Shown piece after piece: positions 25,838 to 37,084 of a stretch of DNA of 64,000 nucleotides. The notes under the pieces were generated by a model. That model was not told the DNA's origin. It saw only the letters and a program-made list of their open reading frames with translations, and made no database searches. How positions within the stretch are numbered: position 1 is the stretch's first letter; every line of letters starts with the position of its first letter. The DNA comes from Lumbricus terrestris (taxonomy: Eukaryota > Annelida > Clitellata > Crassiclitellata > Lumbricidae): the NCBI GenBank assembly GCA_949752735.1, contig OX457042.1, positions 26,335,400-26,399,399 of the forward strand, written 5' to 3'. The position numbers were made by a program, and so were the translations under genes.

Positions 25838-26947
25838 TACATCGATGACAACTTTCAATCTGAAGCATCTAAAACAGAACTTTTCACACAGGCCCATCTT
25901 GACTGACTTTTCCCTACTCCTAGCGCTTCTGAATCGTTGAGCTACGATTTTTAATCGTTTGCGTACGAACTTATTGCACTTAAATCTCCACATATTATTA
26001 TTATTATTATTATTATTTGTAAAGCAGGAAAACCGAGTAAGCTAACTTATTTTATTGCGTCAAGCCGTGAAGGACAATGTGTCGTGGTAGGGCCTATGTT
26101 TAGCGGTAATTAATTTTGTGGTCATTTTGTGCTGTTGACCTAAACTCGTAAAATTAAATTATTAGCAAATATGCCAGTTACATTAACCCTCATTTTCAAT
26201 TTCCAATCAGTGTATTGAACCCAATAAAGACATGTTTAACAGTTACACAGAACTGTAGTTAAATATATGTACCAAAGAAACGATTAAAAAATGCTAAATT
26301 CATGAAGCAGTTCACGTGGGAACAAATGGCACATTTGAAGGGACAGGTCCCGCTAGATAGGGGGCCGATTGGCCCATTCCACGGCGTGACACAGCTGTAA
26401 AATCTAGCCCTACATCAGACCAACCTCGCCGCTTTAAAACGCTACGACAACATGACTTTGCACATTAAAAAACACAACAACTCCTCCATTGCTTCCATCC
26501 AGCCCAGCTCTGTTCTCCTCAGCAGCAGTCAACCACAGGCCTGCGACTAGGCTTGACAAGCCACCGGCCTCCTGTGGCTCCGGTGAGAGCCTACCAGCCA
26601 ATGACGAACAAGGGCAAAGGCAGCTCACACACCTCCACCCCCCCCCCCCCCAGCCCACCCTCCCCGACAGGGCAGCAAGCCTACGGGCGTCTGGCGATAG
26701 CAAAGCGTAGCTTGAACGACGGCCAAGTTAAGAGCTGCAGTTTGCACGTTGACATTATTCAGCTGACCGTTTATAGACTTGGAGTTGAGCATCGTGTAAC
26801 GAACGACCAATCTACAAAACCAACGCTACTATTGTGTCACGAAAGAAACGCCAGAAATCGTCTCTTCAGTGGAAAGTTTTACTCAAAACACTGCAAAACA
26901 CAACAGAAATCACAGAACCAACGTCGGTGACGATTAATAATTGATCG

Positions 26948-27133
26948 GCCTTTTCTTTCGTTGACTTCTCGAAGGCGTTTGACAGCGTTAGAATCAAGCG
27001 CGTACACAGATACATGCGCTTGCTGCTTGAAGGGCCAGCATCAGCACGAACAAAGACAACAACAGTCGAAGCGGAGCTCGATACGCAGGGTGCATCAAGT
27101 GCACGCTGCGGGTGGCGGCCACGCTCAGGTTAA
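26948..27133 (+). pseudogene. LINE reverse-transcriptase fragment (motif A)
   Basis: The frame starting at 26948 reads AFSFVDFSKAFDSV, the catalytic motif A of non-LTR reverse transcriptases (FVDFSKAFD with the metal-binding aspartate). About 47 further residues follow before an in-frame TAA at 27131. The YxDD motif and the rest of the domain are absent. The frame upstream does not continue. The polymerase fragment is recognised from this single strong motif, so the clade cannot be fixed. Confidence 0.75.
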
Positions 27134-27199
27134 TACCTCTTTGTCTCAACATAGAACCACGTTCATATGTAGGCCTATCTATCAGGTTCACTTTTATAG

Positions 27200-28265
27200 C
27201 GCATTTTAGAAGATGTCAGGAAGCGCTGTATATGCGATCGTATGCGTTTATATAAAAATTGGTACAGCACCTTTATAAAAAAAGATCTACATGGCAGCCT
27301 GGGTGTTACTCCTTTGCTTAGAAAGCTCTGGGTAAACAAACTATTATAGTCTTTGTTTTGTTAGTGGGTCAATCTTTTTTGGCCTGTATATCATATATAT
27401 ATATATTGTATATATATATGTATAATATATATGTTTAATATATACATATATATTATATAATTACACATATATATTGTGTGTGTATGTATAAGAGGACATC
27501 TATCCAGTTATCCATCAATCTTTGGCCCTATTCTGGCTAAGGCCTTTGTAGAGCAACTGCCATATAGCAACAGGTGATGATGCACCAAGTGTAATCTAGT
27601 TATGTTATCTTATGTTATCTGCACAACATAATTATAATTATAAAGCTCCAATGTACATTTTAGACAGTCACCCCGCCTGCAGACTGAGACCACCACTGCT
27701 TTACTACTGCTAAAGTTTCTATTGGCCTGATTGCTCAATTGTGTTTGTTGCCGAGGTATGTTTTCTTAATTAATATTGACCTCACAAAGGTATTGTACAG
27801 TAAAGTTGAAAGCATTATATATATTATATTGAGACAACATAGTATTAGAATCTACGGTATTATTTCCAATGACGTCATATTCAGTGATATTTAATCCAAG
27901 GATATTGAATCTAGTGATATTAAATCCAATGACATATTCAGTTATAGAAAATTCGAGCATCAGTACCATATTTTATGATATTTAAATATATGTATTCAGT
28001 GATATATATATATATATATATATATAATGGTGTGTACTGTGTATATATCTAGTTGATTAATTAACTGAAGTAAAAAGTCTACAGTCATAGGATGTTGGAA
28101 AACTCTGGCTACAACAACTACTGTTTCTTAAACTATTATCACTTTCCACAGCATGTTCATTGTTCAATGCAGGTTCCAAGTGAAATCATCAGCATTGTGA
28201 AATCTACACAGAACATGCCGTTATGGAAGTTCAATCTAGTCGTATCATTGATAACTTCTATTTCA
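27200..28265. other. AT-rich, no gene seen
   Basis: (AT)n palindromes (27390-27480 and 28005-28026) and diverged copies of the ATATCATTGGAT satellite (27840-27960). Confidence 0.6.
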
Positions 28266-28269
28266 CTCT

Positions 28270-29466
28270 CTGGGTCGTGATCTGAGCCATGTGTTCCCTG
28301 ACTGACCTGTGTGTTTCTTAACTGAGCCATGTGTTTCTTGACTGAGCCATTTGTTCCTTGATTGAGCCATTTGTTCCTTGACTGAGCCATGTGTTCCTTG
28401 ACTGAGCCATGAGTTCCTTGATTGAGCCATGTGTTCCTTGACTGAGCCATGTGTTTCTAGATTGAGCCATGTGTTTCTAGATTGAGCCATGTTTTCCTTG
28501 ATTGAGCCATGTGTTCCTTGACTGTGCCATGTGTTCTTGATTGAGCCATGTGTTTCTAGATTGAGCCATGTTTTCCTTGATTGAGCCATGTGTTCGTTGA
28601 CTGTGCCATGTGTTCCTTGATTGAGCCATGTGTTCCTTGACAGCGCCATGTGTTCCTTGATTGAGCCTTGTGTTCCTTGACTGAGCATGTGTTCCTGGAC
28701 TGAGCCATGAGTTCCTTGACTGAGCTATGTTCCATGACTGAGCCATGAGTTCCTTGACTGAGCTATGTTCCATGACTGAGCCATGTGTTTCTTGACTGAG
28801 CCATGTGTTCTTGATTGAGCCATGTGTTTCTAGATTGAGCCATTTTTTCCTTCATTGAGCCATGTGTTCCTTGACTGTGCCATGTGTTCTTGATTGAGCC
28901 ATGTGTTTCTAGATTGAGCCATGTGTTCGTTGACTGCCATGTGTTCCTTGATTGAGCCATGTATTCCTTGACAGCGCCATGTGTTCCTTGATTTAGCCTT
29001 GTGTTCCTTGACTGAGCATGTGTTCCTGGACTGAGCCATGAGTTCCTTGACTGAGCTATGTTCCATGACTGAGCCATGTGTTTCTTGACTGAGCCATGTG
29101 TTCTTGATTGAGCCATGTGTTTCTAGATTGAGCCATTTTTTCCTTCATTGAGCCATGTGTTCCTTGACTGTGCCATGTGTTCTTGATTGAGCCATGTGTT
29201 TCTAGATTGAGCCATGTGTTCGTTGACTGCCATGTGTTCCTTGATTGAGCCATGTGTTCCTTGACAGCGCCATGTGTTCCTTGATTGAGCCTTGTGTTCC
29301 TTGACTGAGCATGTGTTCCTGGACTGAGCCATGAGTTCCTTGACTGAGCTATGTTCCATGACTGAGCCATGAGTTCCTTGACTGAGCTATGTTCCATGAC
29401 TGAGCCATGTGTTTCTTGACTGAGCCATGTGTTTCTTGACTGAGCCATTTGTTCCTTGACTGAGCT
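28270..29466. repeat. 20-bp minisatellite with higher-order structure
   Basis: About 60 copies of a 20-bp unit, consensus CTGAGCCATGTGTTCCTTGA, make up 1.2 kb. Because 20 is not a multiple of three, the minus strand is open in all three frames and gives a 20-residue peptide repeat (MAQSRNTWLNQGTHGSVKEH), which I regard as a by-product. A higher-order period of 293 bases is clear: the 28830-29066 and 29123-29359 segments are nearly identical. Confidence 0.95.
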
Positions 29467-29674
29467 CATATGCAGGCAAGCAGGCGCATTTGAATCGCCA
29501 GATCATATTGATCACTATGAAGTCTAAGGACCGAAGTCACCAAATACAGTTGGTATATTCATCAAAGATGCATGGTGGGCAGTCTTCCTGTTGTATATAG
29601 CTCATAATGGTTGCCCTGCTTCAAATCAATGTGTACTTCTGAACTTTGTAAGGAAGGCATTATCACATTACGGT

Positions 29675-29706
29675 TGTATTGTATTGTATTGTATTGTATT
29701 GTATTG
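29675..29706. repeat. (GTATT)n microsatellite
   Basis: Six GTATT units followed by TGCACCTTTATTGAACACC, a motif often seen at the ends of LINE-like repeats. Confidence 0.85.
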
Positions 29707-29984
29707 CACCTTTATTGAACACCAATCATGAAAAATCACATTGTGATTTGGTGACAGTGGGAGCCAAAAGGAACTTATCGTCCGGCTAGCTGGGCACCAT
29801 TTGCACAAAACGTTTCAAACCTATTCGGAAGAGTCAGTAAATATCTTGACTAACGGAAGTTAACAACACACTAATTCCAGTACCTATTTATCTGTGATGA
29901 TATTTAGTGTGGTGACTGACCATGCATGAACCTCTCGTTTTTTACTGAACCAGTACGTAAAGACTTCTTCGTAACGAGTGCTTT

Positions 29985-30165
29985 TAAATCAATCAATAAA
30001 TCAATCGGAATTTATATAGCGCCCCTTCAAGGTTCCTGCTCAGAGGTGCTCCAAGCCCAGGCCAAGCGAAAATAAGCAGTCTTCAACAGTTGATAAGTTG
30101 AGAATAGTTTAGGATGCGTCATATAGTCACGGCCTCACGGGAGCCCGTTCCATGTTTTGAGATCT
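29985..30165 (-). pseudogene. CR1/L2-type LINE 3' end (minus strand)
   Basis: On the minus strand the sequence reads TWNGLP, then QLLKTAYFRLAWAW, and then the tail TGGAGCACCTCTGAGCAGG and GGGGCGCTATATAAATTCC. This is the last stretch of a CR1/L2 ORF2 plus its 3' UTR; the rest is absent. Confidence 0.78.
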
Positions 30166-30334
30166 ATACATGCATGAACATCATATACTTGTAGTTTATT
30201 GATGCTGTCAAACGGCAGTATTCCCAAATGCAAATGCTTATGCCACATAAACTTGGATATAGGCTACTATGCTTGAATATGATGTCATTGGATTAAATAT
30301 AACTAAGTTCAATATAATTGGATTAAATAATCAT

Positions 30335-30560
30335 TGAATATGATATCATTGGATGTGATACCGCTGGATTCAATATCATTGAATCACTGAATATGATATC
30401 ATTGGATGTAATGCCGTTAGATTCAATATCATAGAATCACTGAATATGATATCATTGGATGTAATACCGTTAGATTCGATATCATTGAATCACTGAATAT
30501 GATATCATTGGATGCAATACCGTTAGATTCAATATCATTGAATCATTGAGTATGATTCAT
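30335..30560. repeat. 53-bp AT-rich satellite, about four units
   Basis: Units read ATTCAATATCATTGAATCAC then TGAATATGATATCATTGGAT and GTAATACCGTTAG. The same words appear inverted at 30955-31130 and diverged at 27840-27960. Confidence 0.87.
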
Positions 30561-30954
30561 TTGATTCAATATGATTATATAAGCTGCGGACGCTCCTGTG
30601 CACCCCATAAACCTTAAATCTTCCTCTATGTATATATTACCCAATGTGCACCAATAGATAGAGTATTGTCAATGGAAGGGTGCTGTACTAAGTGCACTGA
30701 CGACTAGAGCAGGTTCTAGATTTCTACACTGAAGTCTATGCTCCGCGTTAAATGTGACTGAGCCTATTGGGCAAGGGTCAATAGCCGGGTAGTTAAGGAA
30801 TTATTAGCCTACAATTGATGTTTTCCAAAAAGCGATGGCCATGGAAATGGTGACCCTAGTATACACCACTGCAATAATCTTGCAATTCCAGAAAAATATT
30901 TTGAAAAGAGGGTATACATATGTGATGCTATAGCGACAGCCTATATAGTATATA

Positions 30955-31130
30955 ATCATATTGAATCAAATGAATCATTTAAATTCAATGATTCAATGCT
31001 ATTGAATATAAGGGTTTAGGCTATTACATCCAATGATATCATATTCAGTGATTCAATTATGCTGAGTCCACGGTATAATCGGCATTACATCCAATGATGT
31101 CATATTCAATGATTCAATGATATTGAATAT
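30955..31130. repeat. Inverted arm of the 53-bp AT-rich satellite
   Basis: ATTACATCCAATGATATCAT and ATTCAATGATATTGAATAT are complements of the unit at 30335. Together with that array they form arms around a 390-base centre. Confidence 0.8.
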
Positions 31131-31139
31131 CCTACCCTA

Positions 31140-31900
31140 GTGTATACACAACAGTAACAAACATCCCGTGGCCTGCATGGCAGGCTCATTCCACAGCAAG
31201 CCGAAACTTGAAAACTATAAAATTAAACATTAAGTTAAATTAAATTAAAACAACATGATATTAAATGCAAAGCATGATGGTTAAACAAACATTTCGAAGT
31301 TGTGTTTTTCTCACTGGTTCCTCTGAAAAGCCGTGTTTTCTAAGCAAAATTTGAACAGTGATATCTTTGGGATAATATAGCCTAACAGGGTTGTAAAACG
31401 CTTGGCATAGGGTGAGAGCATTGATAAATCAGCCCCTGGGTAAATGTGATTGCAATCTAAGCTTAAAGGCTGGCTGTCAGGAAGATTTACAGTCGGACGA
31501 ATTATAGACGAGGACTATAAATCTAATTAGGTACCTTTTATTCAAAGGAATGCAAGGTATTGTGCTCTGCGCAGTTGTGCGTGTTTGAACTAGGGTAATA
31601 CTGTTGTTTACAAAGATCTGTTAAGATGATCACGGGCGTGATTTTGTTTAACACTTCGAAGTGTAATTTTCCAATCGTCCGAATATATATAGAAAGTTAT
31701 ATTTGTATTCGGTTAAAGCCCAAGGGCGAACTTGTCACGGTGTCCCTAGAAGCTGACCCTTAAGGGTAGGCGTGACTTATTAAGATATGCAACCAATGAG
31801 AATTTGTTTGAAGCAAGTACCCTAACAGGTAAGTTCCATGACAGGTAAGCTTGTTGCTGCCGATATATGAGCTGAGGAAAACTTCAGTACCGCTCGTACT
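31140..31900. other. No gene seen
   Basis: AT-rich unique-looking sequence between the inverted satellite arm and the dispersed-repeat copy at 31905. Confidence 0.55.
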
Positions 31901-31904
31901 TTTG

Positions 31905-31985
31905 CAGTGCCAGTCCCAAGCCTGGTTAAAGGAGGAGGGCGACACTAATCATCTTTGATATGAAACTGCAGTGTTGTTAAACAGC
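31905..31985 (-). repeat. Dispersed ~105-bp repeat, copy 4
   Basis: On the minus strand it reads GCTGTTTAACAACACTGCAG, then GATTAGTGTCGCCCTCCTCC and TTGGGACTGGCACTGC. The GGCGGAGTT end is missing. Confidence 0.75.
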
Positions 31986-32473
31986 AAAAAGCAAGCGAAA
32001 GGCTGAGTAAGAGAGAAGTGGTGAACGAGTGCGAAGTGATGTAATATAACTTTGACTTTTACTATTCACTTCCCAATCAACTGGCTGTTTGTTTACACAA
32101 TTGTATCTCTCAAGTGGTTTAGCCCAAGCTGTGATTCATACAGGAAGAAGAACCATTTCTTGACTCGTGATAAGTATATTGCCTCCCTCCATACTTTGGA
32201 AAAGTTCAAAATGACTACACTGTAGGCTACTAATGAAACTCAATTATTGCACTCAACAAGCATGATGAGAAATTTTAAAAAATACACTGCACGAATTGGA
32301 ATTATATTTCTACGAAATAAAACGATTATGAAAATTGAACACTCTTGGAACTAGCTGCTCCTTGACAAAAAATGAATGCTCTAATAAACTGTGAAATGGT
32401 ATATCCAGAAAACATCAGCACCAGACCTGTGGCAGGACTGCTGCTAGGAACTTCGATACTTCTCATACTGTAA

Positions 32474-32552
32474 CAGTGCCAGTCCAAAGCCTGGAGAATA
32501 GGAGGAGGGCGACACTAATCATCTTTGATATTTCGCAGTGTCTTTAAATTGC
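32474..32552 (-). repeat. Dispersed ~105-bp repeat, copy 5
   Basis: On the minus strand it reads GCAATTTAAAGACACTGCG, then GATTAGTGTCGCCCTCCTCC and TTTGGACTGGCACTG. It lies 570 bases from copy 4 in the same orientation. Confidence 0.75.
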
Positions 32553-32689
32553 AATAAGCATGGGGCTGCTGTACTGGTTTGACTGTTGTGCTTCTTTGGT
32601 TGTGTCCCTGCCTACCTGAGTGATCTCTGTCATCGGGTCTCTGTAACAGCTTAAAGAAAATACACTGCACGAATTGGAATTACATTATG

Positions 32690-32852
32690 GCTCAGTCAAG
32701 GAACTCATTGGCTCAGTCAAGGAACTCATGGCTCAGTCATGGAACACTTGGCTCAGTCATGGAACACATGGCTCAGTCATGGAACACATGGCTCAGTCAA
32801 GGGACACATGGCTCAGTCAATGGACACATGGCTCAGTCATGGAACACATGCG
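32690..32852. repeat. Same 20-bp minisatellite, inverted block
   Basis: About eight units of ATGGCTCAGTCATGGAACAC run on the + strand, the complement of the unit at 28270-29466. It is preceded by ATACACTGCACGAATTGGAA, which also occurs at 32281 without the minisatellite, so this block was probably inserted or amplified within an existing duplication. Confidence 0.9.
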
Positions 32853-32994
32853 ACCTGTGTAGCAACCAGCTATAGCTAAGTACAATGGCAAGTAGAAGGA
32901 GATAGATGCAAGGATGCAAACGAAATGGCGCAGGTGAAGAGTGCAGAGGAACAGATTTGAGGATGTACTGTTATATGATATAAGAAATGGATAG

Positions 32995-33211
32995 CAGGGT
33001 TTTTTAACGTGCAGTTGTACACAAAATGTGCAGTTGTAGAAGCACTTCTGTACAGTTGAAACTAGTAAAAAAAGTCATTGTCCTTAATTCGATTGGAATT
33101 AAGTAATTTGCAAATTACTTAATTCCAATTGTAGGTAATTTACCATGGATCATGGATGATGGGAAAGAAAAGGAGTTGTGCAGTTCTAAAAATTCCTTAA
33201 AAACAGCCCTG
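32995..33211. mobile_element. hAT-like MITE, GTGCAGTT family, copy 2
   Basis: Same ends as copy 1 (CAGGGTTTTTTAACGTGCAG and TTAAAAACAGCCCTG), with duplication ATGGATAG (32987-32994 and 33212-33219). It has an extra internal palindrome near 33090-33130 (TTAATTCGATTGGAATTAAG followed by its complement) that the other copies lack. Confidence 0.95.
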
Positions 33212-33565
33212 ATGGATAGACATATGGACAGACTGCGAAAGAGAGACAGCAAGAAAAGAGCCATATAGAGTGAGAAATACTTAGGACCAAGTAGACTGTA
33301 TATAGATACAAATGGAAACTTTGCAGTTGTAGCAGACTGTCGAGATGCGACAAACTAGGTAAATGAGACCGAGATTCTGACAGAGACAGCGAAAGAGACA
33401 AAACAGACGCTAGAGGGCCAAAGGGACAAACTACGAAAAACCACTTCCAACAGAGAAAACATGTATTCCACTGTGAGGCCGATTATTACAGACAAGAGCA
33501 ACAACTTCTCAGAACTAATTATCTATGACGAGAGACCAAAAGTGGAATAAAAAGAACTATGGCAG

Positions 33566-33835
33566 CAGTGGCGTAACTAGGAACTCGGGGGCCCCTAGAC
33601 AAAATATGAAGGTGGGGCCCTCTCCCTACGGTACTTATTGAAATGTATTATTACTTATTAATTTACTGAAATGCTGATGTATATGAACAAGATACTAGTA
33701 TAAATTACAGTAAACTGTAAGTTCCTAACAAGGCTGAAATGACAAGTCTTGCAAACTCGGGGCCCCTCTGGGGCCTCTACACTCGGGGGCCCTTAGACTT
33801 TGTCTTACCCAGTCTACCCTATTGTTACGCCACTG
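33566..33835. mobile_element. hAT-like MITE with 8-bp TSD
   Basis: Terminal inverted repeats CAGTGGCGTAACTAGG and TATTGTTACGCCACTG are flanked by TATGGCAG (33558-33565 and 33836-33843). The body includes mirrored GGGGGCCCCTAGAC blocks at both ends. It is related in its ends to the degraded element at 3105. Confidence 0.93.
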
Positions 33836-34591
33836 TATGGCAGTAATCTTCAAATTATTTCTGAATGGAAACATGGGATGAACAGATGACGATGCTGCTG
33901 TTACTACACAATTGTCGTATCTCTGGGCCACTAAACCTGTCAGAGAAGACGCGTAGAGAAGACGCCTAGACATCCCCGATCGCTAAAGAGTGCCTACAAA
34001 GAGCGACTTTATCTACGTGGACTTTCTCCCACTGCTGTCCACATGTTGGCCTAGACAAAGATGCAGGCCATGTTTGTTACCAATTGAAGCTCAGGCTGAA
34101 GTTTACAAACTCTGATCATTTCTGCAACTCATCAAGAATACAGCTGTCTTCTTCAATGAGTATAATAATATAGAGAAAAATCAGGACCATGGTGGTAGGT
34201 CTTTATAGGACAATTAGGACATAGTACCTACTCTCCCTTTTAACACACACGCGCACACACACGCACACACACACACGCACGCGCACACACAGTTTCGTAT
34301 AATTATTACTTGCAACAAACTGCAGAAATCTTATAGGCCTAAGATATTTAAAAATAGAGGCAGAAAGCAAATGTGACCAGATTAAATCTGTGTCGCAAGC
34401 TATGATTATACCAAAGAACTTTACAGATGTCGTTAAACATCACACCGTTTCATATAGCTCTGCATTGATGGCTTGAAACTTTAAAAAGGTACCGCAAGCC
34501 AGGACCACCTTCGGTCTCTTTTGGTCTCCTGGGTAAGCTAACTGATACTACTGGAAGACATGGTGCAATTACGACCTGCATGTATTATGCT

Positions 34592-34593
34592 GG

Positions 34594-34647
<54 letters not shown>

Positions 34648-34708
34648 CGACGACGACGACGACGACGATGATGATGATGATGATGATGATGACGACGACA
34701 ACGACGAC
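34592..34708. repeat. GAT/GAC block microsatellite
   Basis: Pure (GAT)n, then (GAC)n, (GAT)n and (GAC)n blocks with sharp boundaries. Confidence 0.93.
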
Positions 34709-35524
34709 GTATGCAAATTTTGATCTAAGCATTGGGGATGAGTATTGCATGTAGTTAGTCAGGCAGACGCGGCATGACGAAGCGGAGAGACAGACAAACA
34801 CTCAGACAGACAGACGGACAAAGAGATACCGCATATCATCATCAGTTGACACCGTGGCCAACAACAGAACTTCCGCCAAGAGTTGTTCGAAATATTTGAC
34901 GGTCGAATCATTTCAGTCTGTCAGTCGCCACGGTCACCGCCCCTCCCCCACCCCCATCCTTCACCCCTACTCACCGTCCCCCTTCTGTACTTGGCGTCCA
35001 TTGCAAATTCATTCTACATGAGATGCAGTAGCGGTTGACATACGATCCCACCAACCAACCACCGAACAATCTCAATTTGCATGTAACGCGATATCTGAAC
35101 GTGTCCGAATACACACGCACAACACAATGTATACTATAATATATATATATATTCATATATATATATAAGCGTACCCTTATAACGTATATATATATAATGT
35201 ACAAAATGTAGTATAAATATATATACATATTATATAATTATATATTACAAATATATGTTATACATAATGTGTGTGGGGTGTATCTGAGGAGGCTTGTGAA
35301 GCACTCTGTATGTTGCCAAAGTAATGTGCGTGGGTGTGTATGACAGCAATGATGTATAATTAAATATTGAGTATGCCTGAAGCTATGCTCTACTGATATT
35401 ATTAACATTTGTTTTCATGCAGATTCGTGTGCTGAGTTTATGATGAGCAATTAAATATTTTTGTCAGATATTTAATGTTGCAAATTATAAGAATAAGTTT
35501 AACGCGTCTTTGAACTGCTTAGCA

Positions 35525-35541
35525 AAGGTGTGTGTGTGTGT

Positions 35542-35576
<35 letters not shown>

Positions 35577-35623
35577 TGTGTGTGTGTAAGTGTGTGTGTA
35601 AGTGTGTGTGTAAGTGTGTGCAG
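35525..35623. repeat. (GT)n tract
   Basis: GT units interrupted by TA and AA at regular spacing, giving GTGTGTGTAA words. Confidence 0.9.
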
Positions 35624-36302
35624 GCCTGTGGATGAATCACTGAAATGATGTGTGTGTTTATAATTTACACATACATAAATGTAACAAAAATGACACACAT
35701 GCACATGGAATGCATTAATACAATATGCTATAATATACTGAGAGATTGAGGCGGAAAGCTGGTTACGTTTAGGGTTGGGGTTTGTGCCTATAGGACCCTC
35801 AAATTCCTTGAAACGGCTCTGTTTATATTAAGTTTTGACTTTGGTGGTTATGTCTTTGTTGGATTTTAAGTCTATTGTTTCATCATATTTGCAGCTGTTG
35901 AATCGTCACGTAGAGAGGAAGATTCAGAATACTGGATCTCCGAATGAGCAATCCATTCCAATCTCACCTAACATTTCGAATATCCACCACCACCACCACC
36001 ACCATTACCACCACCTCCACCATCCTCGTGGGTAGAACCGGTGACACGTCCTAAACCACCTCAAAACCAGAGCACATCCCCGTTGTACATCCTCTTCCTT
36101 TATTCATCTGCCTAACCATCTCGAATTTTGTGAGCACCCCCACCTCCCATTCCACATCTTTTTCTTTCATTCCCGTGTCTAACACCTTCAAATTTAGAGC
36201 ACCTCCCTAATCCTTTCACATCCTCTTATTTTCCGTTGTCCATCATCATCTAACCCCACTCCTCCATCATCTCTTCCATTCTCTTCCATCCTCCTGCTCC
36301 AG

Positions 36303-36327
36303 CATCCCCCCCTCGAGACGTGCCTAG
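36303..36327 (+). other. Probable end of 5' UTR with upstream splice acceptor
   Basis: A long pyrimidine-rich run (about 36240-36300) ends in CTGCTCCAG, a good splice acceptor with its AG at 36301-36302. The remaining 25 bases lead to the innexin ATG without an upstream ATG. I infer that the start codon sits near the beginning of an internal exon and that a 5' UTR exon and promoter lie further upstream. A second possible acceptor is the TAG directly before the ATG. Transcript data would decide between them. Confidence 0.45.
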
Positions 36328-36905
36328 ATGGATCGCCTGGCAAACGTTCTCGCCGGTTCCCGCAAGATCCGCAGTTCCAACGACGACGACTTTGCCGACC
36401 GCCTCAGTTCCCGCTACACGGTCGTCCTCCTCGTCGTCTTCTGCATCCTGGTCAGCATGAACCAGTACGTCCGCAACCCCATCACCTGCTGGGCCCCCGT
36501 CCACTTCACAGGCGCCCACATCCGCTTCACAACGAACTACTGCTGGGTGAAGAACACCTACTACTTACCGTGGGAAAACGAGGTACCCCGACAGACGGAC
36601 TACCGCCAGATGGTACCCTACTATCAATGGATACCCTTCATCCTGCTCGCCCAGGCCGTCCTCTTCTATGTACCATCCCTCATCTGGCACGGGCTGAACA
36701 GCAAGTCTGGGGTCGATGCCGATAACATCCTGGCTGCGGCGAATACTTTCTCGCGCACGGAGAAGGTGGAGACCCAGGATAAGACGCTGATGATGCTGAC
36801 GAATCAGCTCGATCGGTTTCTGAGCCACCGCGTCAAGGGCAGAGGATGCAGCTGCGATCCGAAGAGCATCCTGTCGGCCACCTGTTGCAGATTGTGCGGA
36901 CGCAG
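36328..36905 (+). CDS. Innexin, first coding exon (partial gene)
   Basis: Innexins form the hexameric or octameric channels of invertebrate gap junctions and hemichannels in the plasma membrane. This exon encodes 192 residues plus two bases. A hydrophobic segment at about residues 31-48 is TM1. The first extracellular loop follows, with the expected two cysteines (C54 in PITCWAP and C72 in NYCW). The family signature YYQW lies at residues 98-101 and opens TM2 (about 101-121). The cytoplasmic loop ends in a cysteine-rich stretch (C174, C176, C186, C187, C190). The reading frame stops one codon after an AG|GTAATT donor, so the exon ends in phase 2, just before the point where family members continue into TM3. 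The ATG is chosen because the N-terminus MDRLANVLAG matches family N-termini. A full innexin is about 400 residues, so TM3, the second loop and TM4 must lie in later exons, none of which I found in this window. The exon is GC-rich and codon-like, unlike its flanks. The family assignment is firm; the paralogue is not identifiable. Confidence 0.93.
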
Positions 36906-37080
36906 GTAATTGATTTGCTTATCATGTCCAACCCAGAGTCTAATCAACGCTCTAATCTTTAGTTTAATCTGATCAAGTATTTAACATATACAAATATGTA
37001 GTAAAATATCATCATCATGATATTTAATATATATCAAAATATGATCATTATAATATTTAGCATGTAGTAAAATATTTGTG
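36906..37080 (+). other. Start of innexin intron
   Basis: The sequence begins with GTAATT directly after the innexin exon and becomes AT-rich within 100 bases, as expected of an intron. No matching downstream innexin exon is visible up to the window end, so the intron is either more than 27 kb long or the downstream exon was missed. Everything from here to the end may be intronic. Confidence 0.6.
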
Positions 37081-37084
37081 CACG

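Larger units (their letters stand above)
24690..25960 (+). pseudogene. CR1/L2-type LINE 3' end, split by two nested DNA elements
   Basis: The segment near 24755-24800 reads HWLPVKERIIYKIAIITYN, the post-RT block of CR1/L2 ORF2. After a hAT MITE (24923-25230) the frame resumes with IWNNLPSGIR near 25280-25311, is cut again by a mariner-like MITE (25316-25837), and resumes with an LKHLKQNF block near 25860. It ends in a short ATT repeat (25993-26016). The order of insertion shows that the LINE is the oldest of the three. Confidence 0.83.
33850..36240. other. No gene seen upstream of the innexin exon
   Basis: Apart from the GAT/GAC and GT tracts, an AT-rich palindromic zone (35135-35260) and a (CAC)n run (35985-36020), nothing is recognised. 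If the innexin has a 5' UTR exon it may lie here or further left. Confidence 0.5.

Noticed and set aside
28270..29466. CRISPR-like array of 20-bp repeats
   Set aside because: Units are contiguous with no unique spacers; it is a minisatellite.
28263..29469. Minus-strand frames with MAQSRNTWLNQ-type peptide repeats
   Set aside because: All three frames are open because a 20-bp unit without stops is repeated; this is a minisatellite signature.
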